DNA from: an uncultured Lachnospiraceae bacterium | Lineage (GTDB): Bacteria > Bacillota > Clostridia > Lachnospirales > Lachnospiraceae | NCBI GenBank assembly: GCA_947594335.1 | Contig: CANQEC010000033.1 | Location: forward strand, 1-16,114 | Reading direction: 5' to 3' | DNA length: 16,114 nt | In this document: positions 6,051-13,914 of the stretch, piece after piece | Layout: the number at the start of each line of letters is the position of its first letter | Numbering within the stretch: position 1 is the stretch's first letter | Notes under the pieces: model-generated | What the model was told of the DNA's origin: nothing | Databases searched by the model: none | Seen by the model: only the letters and a program-made list of their open reading frames with translations | Program-made: the position numbers and the translations under genes

Positions 6051-7519
6051 ATGTTATATGCAGGAGTGGACCTTGGAACCTCGGCAGTCAAGCTGCTGCT
6101 GATGGATGGCCAGGGAAAAATTCAGAAAATCGTGTCAAAAGAGTATCCGATCTATTTTCCGAATCCCGGCTGGTCGGAGCAGAAGCCGGAGGACTGGTAT
6201 GAGCAGACGATGGCAGGTCTGAAGGAGCTGTTTGCGGACTGCGATAAAAGTCAGGTCGCCGGGATCAGCTTCGGCGGGCAGATGCACGGGCTTGTGATTC
6301 TTGACAAGGACGATAAGGTAATCCGGCCGGCTCTGCTCTGGAATGACGGCCGTACCTACGAGGAGTGCGATTATCTGAACAATGTGATAGGGAAGGACAG
6401 GCTTTCCGAATACACGGCAAATATTTCCTTTACCGGTTTTACAGCGCCGAAGATCCTCTGGGTGAAGAATAAAGAACCTGAGAATTTCGCGCGGATCGCA
6501 AAGATCATGCTGCCGAAGGATTACATTGCGTATAAGCTGTCAGGCGTACACTGCACGGATGTGTCCGACGCTTCCGGCATGCTGCTGTTTGACGTGAAGA
6601 ACCGCTGCTGGTCGAAGGAGATGCTGGAGATCTGCGGCGTGAAGGAAGAGCAGATGGCGAAGATCTTTGAGAGCTATGAGGTTGTCGGCACGCTGAAGCC
6701 TGAGACTGCCGCCGAGCTTGGACTGCCGGAGACCGTAAAGGTGATCGCGGGCGCGGGCGACAACGCGGCGGCCGCTGTCGGCACAGGCACGGTCGGCGAG
6801 GCATGTGCAATATTTCGCTCGGAACAAGCGGAACGATCTTTATCTCTTCCGAAAAGTTCGGCGTGGACAAATTCAACGCCCTCCACGCGTTTGCCCATGC
6901 GGACGGACATTATCACCTGATGGGCTGTATGCTGAGCGCGGCTTCCTGCAATAAGTGGTGGATGGACGACATCATCGGCACAACGGATTACGCGGCGGAG
7001 CAGGCGGCGATCAAAAAGCTCGGTGAAAATCACGTTTATTTCCTTCCGTATCTGATGGGAGAGCGGTCTCCGCATAACAATCCGAACGCGAGAGGAACCT
7101 TTATCGGCATGACGATGGATACGACAAGGGCGGACATGACGCAGGCTGTTCTTGAGGGCGTGGCGTTTGCGCTTCGGGATTCTCTTGAAATCGCAAAGGC
7201 CCTCGGCATCAAAATTGAGCGCACGAAGATCTGCGGCGGCGGCGCGAAGAGTCCGCTGTGGAAGAAGATCATCGCAAATGTGCTGAATCTGAAGGTGGAC
7301 GTGATCGAGAGCGAGGAAGGGCCGGGACTTGGCGGAGCGATCCTTGCCGCGGTCGGCTGCGGAGAGTATGCCTCTGTGAAGGAAGCCGCGGACAAGCTTG
7401 TGAAGATCATTGATACGGTTGAGCCGGATCCGGAGCTTGCGGCGAAGTATGATATACGATACGCGCAGTTTAAGGAGATTTATCCGGCATGCAAACCGCT
7501 GTTTGAGATCATCCGTTAA
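6051..7519 (+). pseudogene. xylB: Xylulokinase, interrupted by a one-base frameshift
   Basis: The sequence encodes a FGGY-family xylulokinase (D-xylulose + ATP to D-xylulose 5-phosphate) in two overlapping frames. The first frame (6051-6800, 250 residues) has the phosphate-binding VDLGTSAVKL, GQMHG (76-80) and GAGDNA with the catalytic Asp237. The second frame (from about 6802 to 7519) continues with CNISLGTSGTIF, GGGAKSPLWKKI and the normal C-terminus. The frames join at GGCGAG|GCATG (6795-6804), where one extra G would give VGEGMCNISLGTSG and a 489-residue protein of normal length. As written, the first frame runs out of family sequence after residue 250 and stops at 6920. No slippery heptamer or stimulatory structure is apparent. 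The cause is either a real deletion or a sequencing error. AAAGGAG lies 7 bp before the ATG. Confidence 0.88.
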
Positions 7520-7547
7520 AGCCGGATATCCTGTTTTGATTTAATGG

Positions 7548-7646
7548 AAAGGAGGAGCCGTTCAGAAGGCGGATCGCGCGGGATCCAAAGGGGATAAAAA
7601 TGTCCTCTGAATCAGGCGCGGGATCCGGGGCCGGATCCTGAACGGC
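7548..7646 (+). promoter_or_regulatory. Shine-Dalgarno followed by a long hairpin in the leader of the DUF4867 gene
   Basis: A strong AAAGGAGGAG (7548-7557) has no start codon at normal distance. Immediately after it GCCGTTCAG (7557-7565) pairs perfectly with CTGAACGGC (7638-7646). Inside, GGATCC (7581-7586) can pair with GGATCC (7621-7626), and AGGGGA (7589-7594) with TCCTCT (7603-7608, one G-U). Folding would bring the Shine-Dalgarno to about 9 bp from ATG 7656. The hairpin also encloses a 13-codon ORF (7600-7641) with its own AAAGGGG. An 11-bp direct repeat, GCGCGGGATCC, is at 7576 and 7616. Confidence 0.55.
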
Positions 7647-7655
7647 GGATTGGAT

Positions 7656-8276
7656 ATGGAAATAAAGAAAGTGACAGACGCAGCGTTCAGAAAATACGGA
7701 CGCGTTGTGGAAGGAATTGATTTTTCGGGACTTGTCGAAAAGCTGAAAGAGACGCCTCTTACGGCGGAGGTTGTGTATGAGCCGTCGGTCGCGCTTCTGG
7801 AAGCGCTTCCCGTATTTGAGGAGCTGAAAACAAAGACGTATGGCGAGCTTCCGATCCAGATCGGATACTGCAACGGAAATAACTGCAAGCTCAACGCGGT
7901 TGAGTATCACCGTTCTTCCGAGATCAATGTTGCGGGGACGGACGCGGTCCTGCTCGTGGGCTGGCAGCCGGATGTGACGGATGATTTTACATATGACACC
8001 GCAAAGATCGAGGCATTCCTTCTTCCGAAGGGGACGGCGGTCGAGCTTTACGCGACGACGCTGCACTATGCGCCCTGCAATGCTTCCGAGGGAGGCTTCC
8101 AGGTGGCGATCGTGCTTCCGAAGGATACGAATCTTCCGCTTGAGCGGGAGCATGCGGACGGGGAAGACGCGCATCTGACCGCGCGCAACAAGTGGCTGAT
8201 CGGACATCCCGAGGGAGGTCTTCCCGAAGGTTCTCCGATGGGACTGATCGGGGAGAATATTGATATTTCAAAATAA
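7656..8276 (+). CDS. DUF4867 family protein (cupin-like)
   Basis: The 206-residue protein resembles the DUF4867 family, found in Lachnospiraceae next to sugar-isomerase and kinase genes. The middle has a beta-rich, cupin-like pattern. EYHRSSE (83-89) offers a His85/Glu89 pair and LYATTLHYAPC (131-141) offers His137, which could bind a metal as in cupin sugar isomerases and epimerases. The tail (about 160-206) is rich in Gly and Pro. No signal peptide is present. The start is uncertain: ATG 7656 is preferred, but TTG 7650 is in frame and neither has a normal nearby ribosome site, only weak GGCGG. Its place between xylulokinase and the isomerase suggests a role in the same sugar pathway; a mutarotase or isomerase helper is a guess. 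Confidence 0.75.
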   Translation: MEIKKVTDAAFRKYGRVVEGIDFSGLVEKLKETPLTAEVVYEPSVALLEALPVFEELKTKTYGELPIQIGYCNGNNCKLNAVEYHRSSEINVAGTDAVLLVGWQPDVTDDFTYDTAKIEAFLLPKGTAVELYATTLHYAPCNASEGGFQVAIVLPKDTNLPLEREHADGEDAHLTARNKWLIGHPEGGLPEGSPMGLIGENIDISK

Positions 8277-8285
8277 GGCTGAAAA

Positions 8286-8331
8286 CCTGCGTGCTGCGCC
8301 GGAAGCTGATTTCTCTGCGCAGGCCTGCGCA
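8286..8331 (+). repeat. Palindrome with an alternative upstream pairing partner
   Basis: TGCGCAGGCCTGCGCA (8316-8331) is a perfect 16-bp palindrome in the gap before the isomerase gene. Its CGCAGG half (8318-8323) can also pair with CCTGCG at 8286-8291, so two mutually exclusive stems are possible. No T-run follows. It could be an operator, an mRNA processing or stabilising element, or chance. Confidence 0.45.
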
Positions 8332-8386
8332 TCAAATGATTAAGGTTACTGAAACATTTAACATATATCACAGGAGGATTTTAGAA

Positions 8387-9874
8387 ATGATGAACAACAT
8401 TCCCAAGGTAAAGGTTGGTATCGTGGCTGTCAGCCGCGACTGTTTCCCGGAATCGCTTTCCGTAAACAGAAGAAAAGCGCTGGTAGAGGCGTACAAGGCG
8501 AAATATGACGCTGAGGACATCTATGAATGTCCCATCTGCATCGTTGAGAGCGAGATCCATATGGTTCAGGCGCTTGAGGATGTGAAGGCAGCAGGCTGCG
8601 AGGCGCTGGTTGTATATCTTGGCAACTTTGGCCCGGAAATTTCCGAGACGCTGCTCGCAAAGCATTTTGACGGCCCGTCCATGTTTGTCGCGGCGGCCGA
8701 GGAATCTGGCGACAATCTGGTGCAGGGCCGTGGAGATGCTTACTGCGGTATGCTGAACGCGAGCTACAACCTGAAGCTGCGCAATATCCGCGCTTACATT
8801 CCGGAGTATCCGGTCGGCACGGCAGAAGAGTGCGCCGACATGATCCATGAGTTCCTTCCGATCGCGCGTGCGGTTGTCGGACTTGCGAACCTCAAGATCA
8901 TCAGCTTCGGACCGCGTCCGCTGAATTTCCTTGCCTGCAACGCGCCGATCAAGCAGCTCTACAACCTTGGCGTTGAGATTGAGGAGAACTCTGAGCTCGA
9001 CCTGTTCGAGGCATTTAACAAGCACGCCGGCGACGAGCGTATCCCGGCTGTTGTGGAGGATATGGCAAAGGAGCTTGGCGCAGGCAATATGAAGCCGGAG
9101 ATCCTTCCGAAGCTTGCGCAGTATGAGCTGACGCTGCTTGACTGGATCGAGGATCACAAAGGCTACAGAAAATACGTGGCGATCGCAGGAAAGTGCTGGC
9201 CGGCATTCCAGACACAGTTCGGTTTTGTTCCGTGCTTCGTGAACAGCCGTCTGACAGGCCGCGGCATCCCGGTGTCCTGTGAAGTTGATATCTACGGCGC
9301 GTTAAGCGAGTACATCGGCACCTGCGTGAGCAACGACATTGTGACGCTGCTCGACATCAACAACAGTGTTCCGGCTGACATGTACGAGTCCGAGATCAAG
9401 GGTAAATATGACTACACGCATAAGGATACCTTCATGGGCTTCCACTGCGGCAATACCTGCTCGAAGAAGCTGGCTTCCCATTCCATGAAGTATCAGCTCA
9501 TCATGGCGAGAAGTCTTCCGGAGGAGGTTACCCAGGGTACGCTCGAGGGCGACATCGTGCCGGGCGATATCACATTCTTCCGTCTGCAGAGCACGGCGGA
9601 CAACAAGCTGCGCGCTTATGTGGCAAACGGCGAGGTGCTTCCGGTTGCGACGCGTTCGTTCGGAGGCATCGGTGTATTCGCGATTCACGAGATGGGAAGA
9701 TTCTACCGTCACGTACTGATCGAGGGGAACTATCCGCATCACGGAGCAGTAGCGTTCGGTCATCACGGAAAGGCTCTGTTCGAGGTATTCAAGCTGATCG
9801 GCGTCTGCCCGGATGAGATCGGATACAATCATCCGAAGGGAGTGCCGTACAGGACGGAGAATCCATTTGCATAA
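8387..9874 (+). CDS. L-fucose/L-arabinose isomerase family protein
   Basis: The 495-residue enzyme belongs to the fucose/arabinose isomerase superfamily, metal-dependent enzymes that interconvert aldoses and ketoses in the cytoplasm. Residues placed like the metal and proton-transfer ligands of L-fucose isomerase can be seen: Glu299 in SCEVDIYG, Asp324 in TLLDINN, His353 in GFHCGNTC, and the His pair 451-452 in NYPHHGAV. I chose ATG 8387 because AGGAGG (8373-8378) lies 8 bp upstream; the longer open frame from 8291 adds 32 residues with no family support. Being next to xylulokinase and GalM, and with a xylose-type sensor cluster convergent to it, suggests a pentose substrate. Whether that is xylose, lyxose, arabinose or another sugar cannot be read from sequence. 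Confidence 0.87.
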   Translation: MMNNIPKVKVGIVAVSRDCFPESLSVNRRKALVEAYKAKYDAEDIYECPICIVESEIHMVQALEDVKAAGCEALVVYLGNFGPEISETLLAKHFDGPSMFVAAAEESGDNLVQGRGDAYCGMLNASYNLKLRNIRAYIPEYPVGTAEECADMIHEFLPIARAVVGLANLKIISFGPRPLNFLACNAPIKQLYNLGVEIEENSELDLFEAFNKHAGDERIPAVVEDMAKELGAGNMKPEILPKLAQYELTLLDWIEDHKGYRKYVAIAGKCWPAFQTQFGFVPCFVNSRLTGRGIPVSCEVDIYGALSEYIGTCVSNDIVTLLDINNSVPADMYESEIKGKYDYTHKDTFMGFHCGNTCSKKLASHSMKYQLIMARSLPEEVTQGTLEGDIVPGDITFFRLQSTADNKLRAYVANGEVLPVATRSFGGIGVFAIHEMGRFYRHVLIEGNYPHHGAVAFGHHGKALFEVFKLIGVCPDEIGYNHPKGVPYRTENPFA

Positions 9875-9893
9875 AGTCAGCATAGATAATAAG

Positions 9894-9947
9894 ATGGGGC
9901 TGTCGGAAAGTGTCCAATGGGGCTTGTTACGAATCCGACAGCCCCAT
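9894..9947. repeat. 54-bp element with 14-bp perfect terminal inverted repeats
   Basis: ATGGGGCTGTCGGA (9894-9907) and TCCGACAGCCCCAT (9934-9947) are perfect inverted copies. The 26-base loop contains a second ATGGGGCT (9917-9924), which could pair with the same right arm instead. No T-run follows on either strand, so it is not a standard terminator. No clear target-site duplication flanks it. It may be an attenuator-like or mRNA-processing hairpin between the isomerase and galM, or a tiny mobile-element remnant. Confidence 0.75.
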
Positions 9948-9986
9948 TGAATACCTGAGTATACAGAACGGAAAGGATAAGTTTAG

Positions 9987-11030
9987 ATGGAAAAGGCGAA
10001 ATTTGGAGTTTTAAACGACGGTACGGAGATTTCTCTGTATACCTTAAAAAATGCAAACGGAATGGCCGCAGAGGTGACTGATCTTGGAGCGACTGTCGTC
10101 TCTCTTAAACTGAAGGACGTAAACGGCGTGGTCCGCGATGTGGTGCTCGGCTATGACACGCCGCAGGAATATGTGGAGAACACCTGTTATTTCGGCGCTG
10201 TGATCGGCAGAAGCGCAAACCGGATCGACAAGGGACGTTTTGTGATCAATGGGAAGACTTACCAGCTTGCGGTCAACGACAACGAAAACAACCTGCACAG
10301 CGGCCCGGACGGATATGATATCCGCCGGTGGGGTGTCGTACAGCAGGATAAGAACAGTATTACGTTTGCGCTTGATTCTCCGGACGGGGATCAGGGATTT
10401 CCAGGAAACTTCCATGTGGAAATTCAGTATACGCTGACGGATGAAGATGAGCTGATTCTCCATTATACGGGCGAAAGCGATAAGGATACGGTGGTTAATC
10501 TGACGAACCATTCCTATTTCAATCTGGCGGGCCATGAAAGCGGGAAAATCCTTGACCAGACGCTGATGATCGAGGCGGATTATTATACGCCGGTCATCGA
10601 CAGTCAGGCGATTCCCACCGGCGAGATCGCTCCGGTGAAGGGCACGCCGATGGATTTCACAGCGGCAAAACCGATTGGAAAGGAGATCGGGGCCGATTTT
10701 GAACAGCTGCAATTCGGACAGGGCTACGACCACAACTTTGCGCTGCGGGGAGAGCCGGGGACAAAGAGAAAAATGGCGGAAGCCTTCTGCGAGAAGACGG
10801 GGATCCGGATGGAAGCGTTCACGGACTGTCCGGGAATGCAGTTCTATGCGGGAAACTGTATCACGGAGCAGAAAGGAAAAGGCGGAGCCGCCTACGGCCC
10901 GCGCCACGGATTCTGCCTTGAGGCGCATTACTATCCGAACGCCATCAATCAGGAGGGATTCGCGAGCCCGCTGCTTGCGGCCGGGGAGAAGTACGATACG
11001 ACGACCAGCTATAAATTTTCAGTAAAGTAA
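9987..11030 (+). CDS. galM: Aldose 1-epimerase (mutarotase)
   Basis: The 347-residue protein is a full-length GalM, which interconverts the alpha and beta anomers of free sugars so that the isomerase or kinase receives the right form. The catalytic residues line up with well-studied GalM: His104 in NNLHSG, His175 in LTNHSYFNLAG, Asp248 in GYDHNF, and the base Glu312 in GFCLEAHYYPN. No signal peptide is present, so it is cytoplasmic. AAAGGA (9972-9977) lies 9 bp before the ATG. It follows the isomerase after a 112-bp gap that holds the 54-bp inverted repeat. Its last 22 bp overlap the end of the convergent xylF-like gene. Sugar preference is unknown; in this setting a pentose role is plausible. 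Confidence 0.93.
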   Translation: MEKAKFGVLNDGTEISLYTLKNANGMAAEVTDLGATVVSLKLKDVNGVVRDVVLGYDTPQEYVENTCYFGAVIGRSANRIDKGRFVINGKTYQLAVNDNENNLHSGPDGYDIRRWGVVQQDKNSITFALDSPDGDQGFPGNFHVEIQYTLTDEDELILHYTGESDKDTVVNLTNHSYFNLAGHESGKILDQTLMIEADYYTPVIDSQAIPTGEIAPVKGTPMDFTAAKPIGKEIGADFEQLQFGQGYDHNFALRGEPGTKRKMAEAFCEKTGIRMEAFTDCPGMQFYAGNCITEQKGKGGAAYGPRHGFCLEAHYYPNAINQEGFASPLLAAGEKYDTTTSYKFSVK

Positions 11031-12169
11031 TATGCTTTGCGAAGCTGCCAGAACAGTTCAGAAGCAGGGGGAAAAGTCGCCTCCTGCTCGATGACGTGTA
11101 AACTGTGACCTGGGGGGATTTCGCCGGGCTTGATGTTAAGGTAGACGTCTTCCCGGGAGTGAAATCCTCCCTCGATGATGATTTCATCTATGTTTTCCAG
11201 CGTGACTGCAACAGGATCAATGCTGTAATAAGGAACTTCATGCGTTCCGTCGCTGATGGTCTGCGTGACCGGGTATTCACCGGAGGAGGTGATGTCCTCG
11301 CCGCGCACAAGCGCGACGGCGAGCGCGGCCGCAATGCTGGCTTCCTGTTCGACCGGCTTATAGACAGTCATTTCCTGGGTGCCTTCGACGATCCTCTGAC
11401 AGGCGGCCAGTTCCGCGTCCTGCGCGACGACGGCCACTTTTCCGGCGAGCTTGTTTTCCGCGAGAGCTTTGACGGCCTGACTTGCCAGATCGTCGTTTCC
11501 GCACATGATGCCGACGATATCGTCCGTGAGGGCGAGTCCTTTGTTGACGTGATCGAAGGCCAGCTCCGCGAGCCAGTTGTCGCAGTAGCCTGAGTAGGCG
11601 ATCGTAAGATCACTGCCCGCGATGGTCTCTGTGAATCCTTCAACAACCGCGTTTACGTTCAGATCCGTGGGGGAACCGTAGATCGCGAAAATATTTCCTC
11701 CGTCAGGACAGGCTTTCATGAGCTGTTCGCCCATAAGGGCGCCGACTTTCCGGTTGTCGAAGGAGATATAGAGGTCCGCATCCGCGTCCGGGATCAGCCT
11801 GTCGTAGCAGATGACGCGGATTCCCTGCTCCTGCGCTTTTTGGACGATGTCGGTGAGCGCTTTTCCGTCAATCGCGATCAGGACGATCGCATCCATTTTT
11901 TTTTGAATAAAATATTCAATCTGAGAGATCTGTTCCTCAACCACGCCGTTTGCGACCTGCACGTTTACCTCGGCCCCAAGGCTCTGCGCGGTGGAGACAA
12001 ACATATCGCGGTCCCGCAGCCAACGCTCAATGACAAAGGAATCAAAGCTCAGACCGATCTGTATTTTTTTCTCCTCGGCCCCGGCTTCGCTTTCGGGTTC
12101 CTGTACATGCGCGCCGCATCCGGAAAGCAGCAGAAGAAGAACGGCCGACAGCCATATCCATCGTTTCAT
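11009..12169 (-). CDS. XylF-like D-xylose-binding lipoprotein
   Basis: This is a 386-residue type I periplasmic-binding-fold protein. A lipobox LSGC with Cys18 predicts a membrane-anchored extracellular lipoprotein. The core closely follows the pattern of E. coli XylF, the D-xylose-binding protein: ERWLRDRDMFV, QSIEYFI-like helix, CYDRLIPDADADLYISFDN (121-139), AQDAELAACQRI, EGTQEMTVYKP (262-272), and the closing DGTHEVPYYSIDPVAV and EGGFHSRED. About 43 extra residues follow where XylF normally ends. The start codon overlaps the regulator's stop as ATGA (12166-12169), with GAGG 8 bp upstream, so translation is coupled to the response regulator. No permease or ATPase gene follows; the gene ends inside galM. 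It may serve as the xylose sensor for the kinase rather than, or in addition to, transport. Confidence 0.87.
   Translation of the reverse strand: MKRWIWLSAVLLLLLSGCGAHVQEPESEAGAEEKKIQIGLSFDSFVIERWLRDRDMFVSTAQSLGAEVNVQVANGVVEEQISQIEYFIQKKMDAIVLIAIDGKALTDIVQKAQEQGIRVICYDRLIPDADADLYISFDNRKVGALMGEQLMKACPDGGNIFAIYGSPTDLNVNAVVEGFTETIAGSDLTIAYSGYCDNWLAELAFDHVNKGLALTDDIVGIMCGNDDLASQAVKALAENKLAGKVAVVAQDAELAACQRIVEGTQEMTVYKPVEQEASIAAALAVALVRGEDITSSGEYPVTQTISDGTHEVPYYSIDPVAVTLENIDEIIIEGGFHSREDVYLNIKPGEIPPGHSLHVIEQEATFPPASELFWQLRKAYYFTENL
11063..11088 (+). other. Hairpin 32 bp downstream of the galM stop
   Basis: AGCAGGGGG (11063-11071) pairs with CCTCCTGCT (11080-11088): 9 bp with one G-U and an 8-nt loop. 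In the opposite transcript one pair becomes an A-C mismatch, so it fits the galM mRNA better. It lies inside the xylF-like coding region and lacks a T-run, so it is at best a non-canonical stop or a 3'-end protector. Confidence 0.35.
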
Positions 12170-13761
12170 TTTCCATACCTCGTCTTGTATTCGCTCGGTG
12201 TCATGTTCGTCTGTTTTTTGAAGGCTCTGCTGAAATAATTTGGGTCGGAATATCCGCTCATGGCGCTGATTTCCTTGATGCTCAGAGAAGGATTTTCAAG
12301 CATTTCCTTTGCTTTCGTGATCCGCACGCGCGTCAGATATTCGATAAAATTTTCGCCGGATTCTTCTTTAAACAGTTTGCTGAAATAATAGGGGCTGATG
12401 TTGACCTCTCTTGAGACTTCGTCAAGTGAAAGATCGCTGTCGAAGTGTTCCTGGATATAGGCTTTCGCCTTTTTGACCGCGGAGTCCGACTGATCTTCTT
12501 TCTGATTGTGAATAAGCTGACAGATCCCGGTCATTTTTTCGAGAAACCATTTCCGGAGATCTTCATAGCCCGTGCAGGAGAGCGCCGTATCGAGATAATT
12601 TCTGCGGTAGCTGAAGCCGTAATTGACGGCACCGGAGTCAAACGCGATTTTTTCCGCGCGGATGATGTATTCGAGAACCTTCAGACGGATATTATTCAGA
12701 TCGTCAGGATAGTGTTCGACCATCCAGTCAAAAAACAGATTCGCCTGCTCGCCGGTGTTGTCGGAATCTCCCTTTTCTACGTACCGGAAAATATGGTTTT
12801 CGATTTCTTCCGGAAAGGCCTCGTCATAAAGGCCGTTTTGCTGCAGATCATCAATATGAAGAACGTGGCCAAGGCTTCCGTTCAGCGCCCGGACTGCCTC
12901 GCGGTAGGAGAGCTCCAGTTCGGGAAACGGGTGCGGCCTGCCGATGCCGGCGCGGAACCGTGCGTCGAGACGTTCCTCAAGCCTCGCGGTCAGATTCCGG
13001 ATGCGCTCCGTGATGCTGATCCGCTCTTCATACAGAACGTTCTGCCGGGGGTGCGGAACCACGACGGTGATGCGGTTTGACATGACGCTTCCAATGATGC
13101 AGCCGAACGCGGATTTTACGATATCCCGAAACTCCGGATAAAAGGTCTGGGCCCGCACATTCATTCCCACCGGGCTGATCAGCCTTCCGTTTTCGTAGTC
13201 CGATCCGAACTGGAATACCATGACATAGCCGTAATCCTCCTCGATATCAAGCAGCTGGCGGTAATAGTCCACGTCCTGCAGCTCATTTTTCAGGAGAATG
13301 CTGCTGACGAAGCCGTTTTCCACAACAGGAATGACGGTCTCAAGCTTTTCCTGTATTCGGAGAAGGTCGCTTCGCTGCCTGCGTTTCTGATCCACTTTTT
13401 TGAACGCTTCCTCAGTCACGGAGATCATTGTCGCGCGGCTGATCGGCTTTGTCAGATATTTTTCCACGCCGAGATCGATCGCTTCCTTGGCGTAATCAAA
13501 CTTGTCGTAGGCGGAGATCACGTAAAACAGGGCGGAGGAGTTGAATTTGCGGATCTCCTTCATCGCCTGGATACCGTTGATGCCGGGCATGTGGATATCC
13601 ATGAATACAACGTCGGGATGGAAAGTCTCCGCCTTTTCGATGACGGCCCGTCCGGTTTTGGCAGTTTCCACCGCGCAGTTGTCCCCAAAACGGCCAAGGA
13701 TCTGCTTTTTGAGAGATTCCAGCATGATTCCCTCGTCGTCCGCGATCAAAATACGATACAT
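12166..13761 (-). CDS. YesN-type response regulator with AraC DNA-binding domain
   Basis: The 531-residue protein starts with a receiver domain (1-120) having Asp8/Asp9, the phospho-acceptor Asp55 in FMDIHMPG, Ser83 and Lys105 in LTKPIS. A central region (about 130-420) includes a stretch like the degenerate GGDEF-type domain of YesN/CdaR proteins (FRAGIGRPHPFPELELSYREAVRAL). The C-terminus (about 430-528) is an AraC/XylS double helix-turn-helix with YFSKLFKEE and GYSDPNYFSRAFKK. It is expected to be phosphorylated by the kinase encoded just upstream and to activate sugar-uptake or catabolic genes. AAAGGAG lies 11 bp before the ATG. A 153-bp gap separates it from the kinase gene, and the xylF-like gene overlaps its stop by 4 bp. 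Confidence 0.93.
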   Translation of the reverse strand: MYRILIADDEGIMLESLKKQILGRFGDNCAVETAKTGRAVIEKAETFHPDVVFMDIHMPGINGIQAMKEIRKFNSSALFYVISAYDKFDYAKEAIDLGVEKYLTKPISRATMISVTEEAFKKVDQKRRQRSDLLRIQEKLETVIPVVENGFVSSILLKNELQDVDYYRQLLDIEEDYGYVMVFQFGSDYENGRLISPVGMNVRAQTFYPEFRDIVKSAFGCIIGSVMSNRITVVVPHPRQNVLYEERISITERIRNLTARLEERLDARFRAGIGRPHPFPELELSYREAVRALNGSLGHVLHIDDLQQNGLYDEAFPEEIENHIFRYVEKGDSDNTGEQANLFFDWMVEHYPDDLNNIRLKVLEYIIRAEKIAFDSGAVNYGFSYRRNYLDTALSCTGYEDLRKWFLEKMTGICQLIHNQKEDQSDSAVKKAKAYIQEHFDSDLSLDEVSREVNISPYYFSKLFKEESGENFIEYLTRVRITKAKEMLENPSLSIKEISAMSGYSDPNYFSRAFKKQTNMTPSEYKTRYGK

Positions 13762-13862
13762 AAATAACAGGACTCCTTTCTTTTGGCTGTGTTTTTATGT
13801 AAAACGAGATATTCCGTGCCGGTTGGCCGGACAAGTTTTTCGGCAGCCTGAAAATGAGAAGT

Positions 13863-13881
13863 ATCGGCCAGCCAGGCCGAT
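13863..13881 (-). other. Stem-loop between histidine kinase and response regulator genes
   Basis: ATCGGCC (13863-13869) and GGCCGAT (13875-13881) form a perfect 7-bp stem with a 5-nt loop in the 153-bp gap. No T-run follows on the minus strand. It may be a processing or attenuation site that sets kinase-to-regulator ratio. I see no good promoter in this gap. Confidence 0.4.
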
Positions 13882-13914
13882 GCGGCCGCCCGGCTGAATG
13901 GGCGCAGCAGCGGT

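Noticed and set aside
6780..6830. Programmed ribosomal frameshift in xylB
   Set aside because: There is no slippery heptamer, internal Shine-Dalgarno at useful spacing or clear downstream structure, and the family is not known to use recoding. A deletion or sequencing error is simpler.
7600..7641. 13-codon ORF as an independent gene
   Set aside because: It has a fair ribosome site, but the Ser/Gly/Ala composition and length give no proof of a product. It is kept only as a possible leader peptide in the hairpin finding.
10044..10928. Minus-strand open frame (294 codons) opposite galM
   Set aside because: It is fully inside galM, which has all catalytic residues; the antisense frame shows no family pattern.
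11840..12238. Plus-strand open frame opposite the xylF-like gene
   Set aside because: It is a shadow of the strongly supported XylF-like frame, with no ribosome site of note.
13762..13914. Separate promoter for the response regulator
   Set aside because: The only pair found (TTGTCC with TATCTC on the minus strand) is a poor match, so the regulator is most simply read as part of the kinase transcript.
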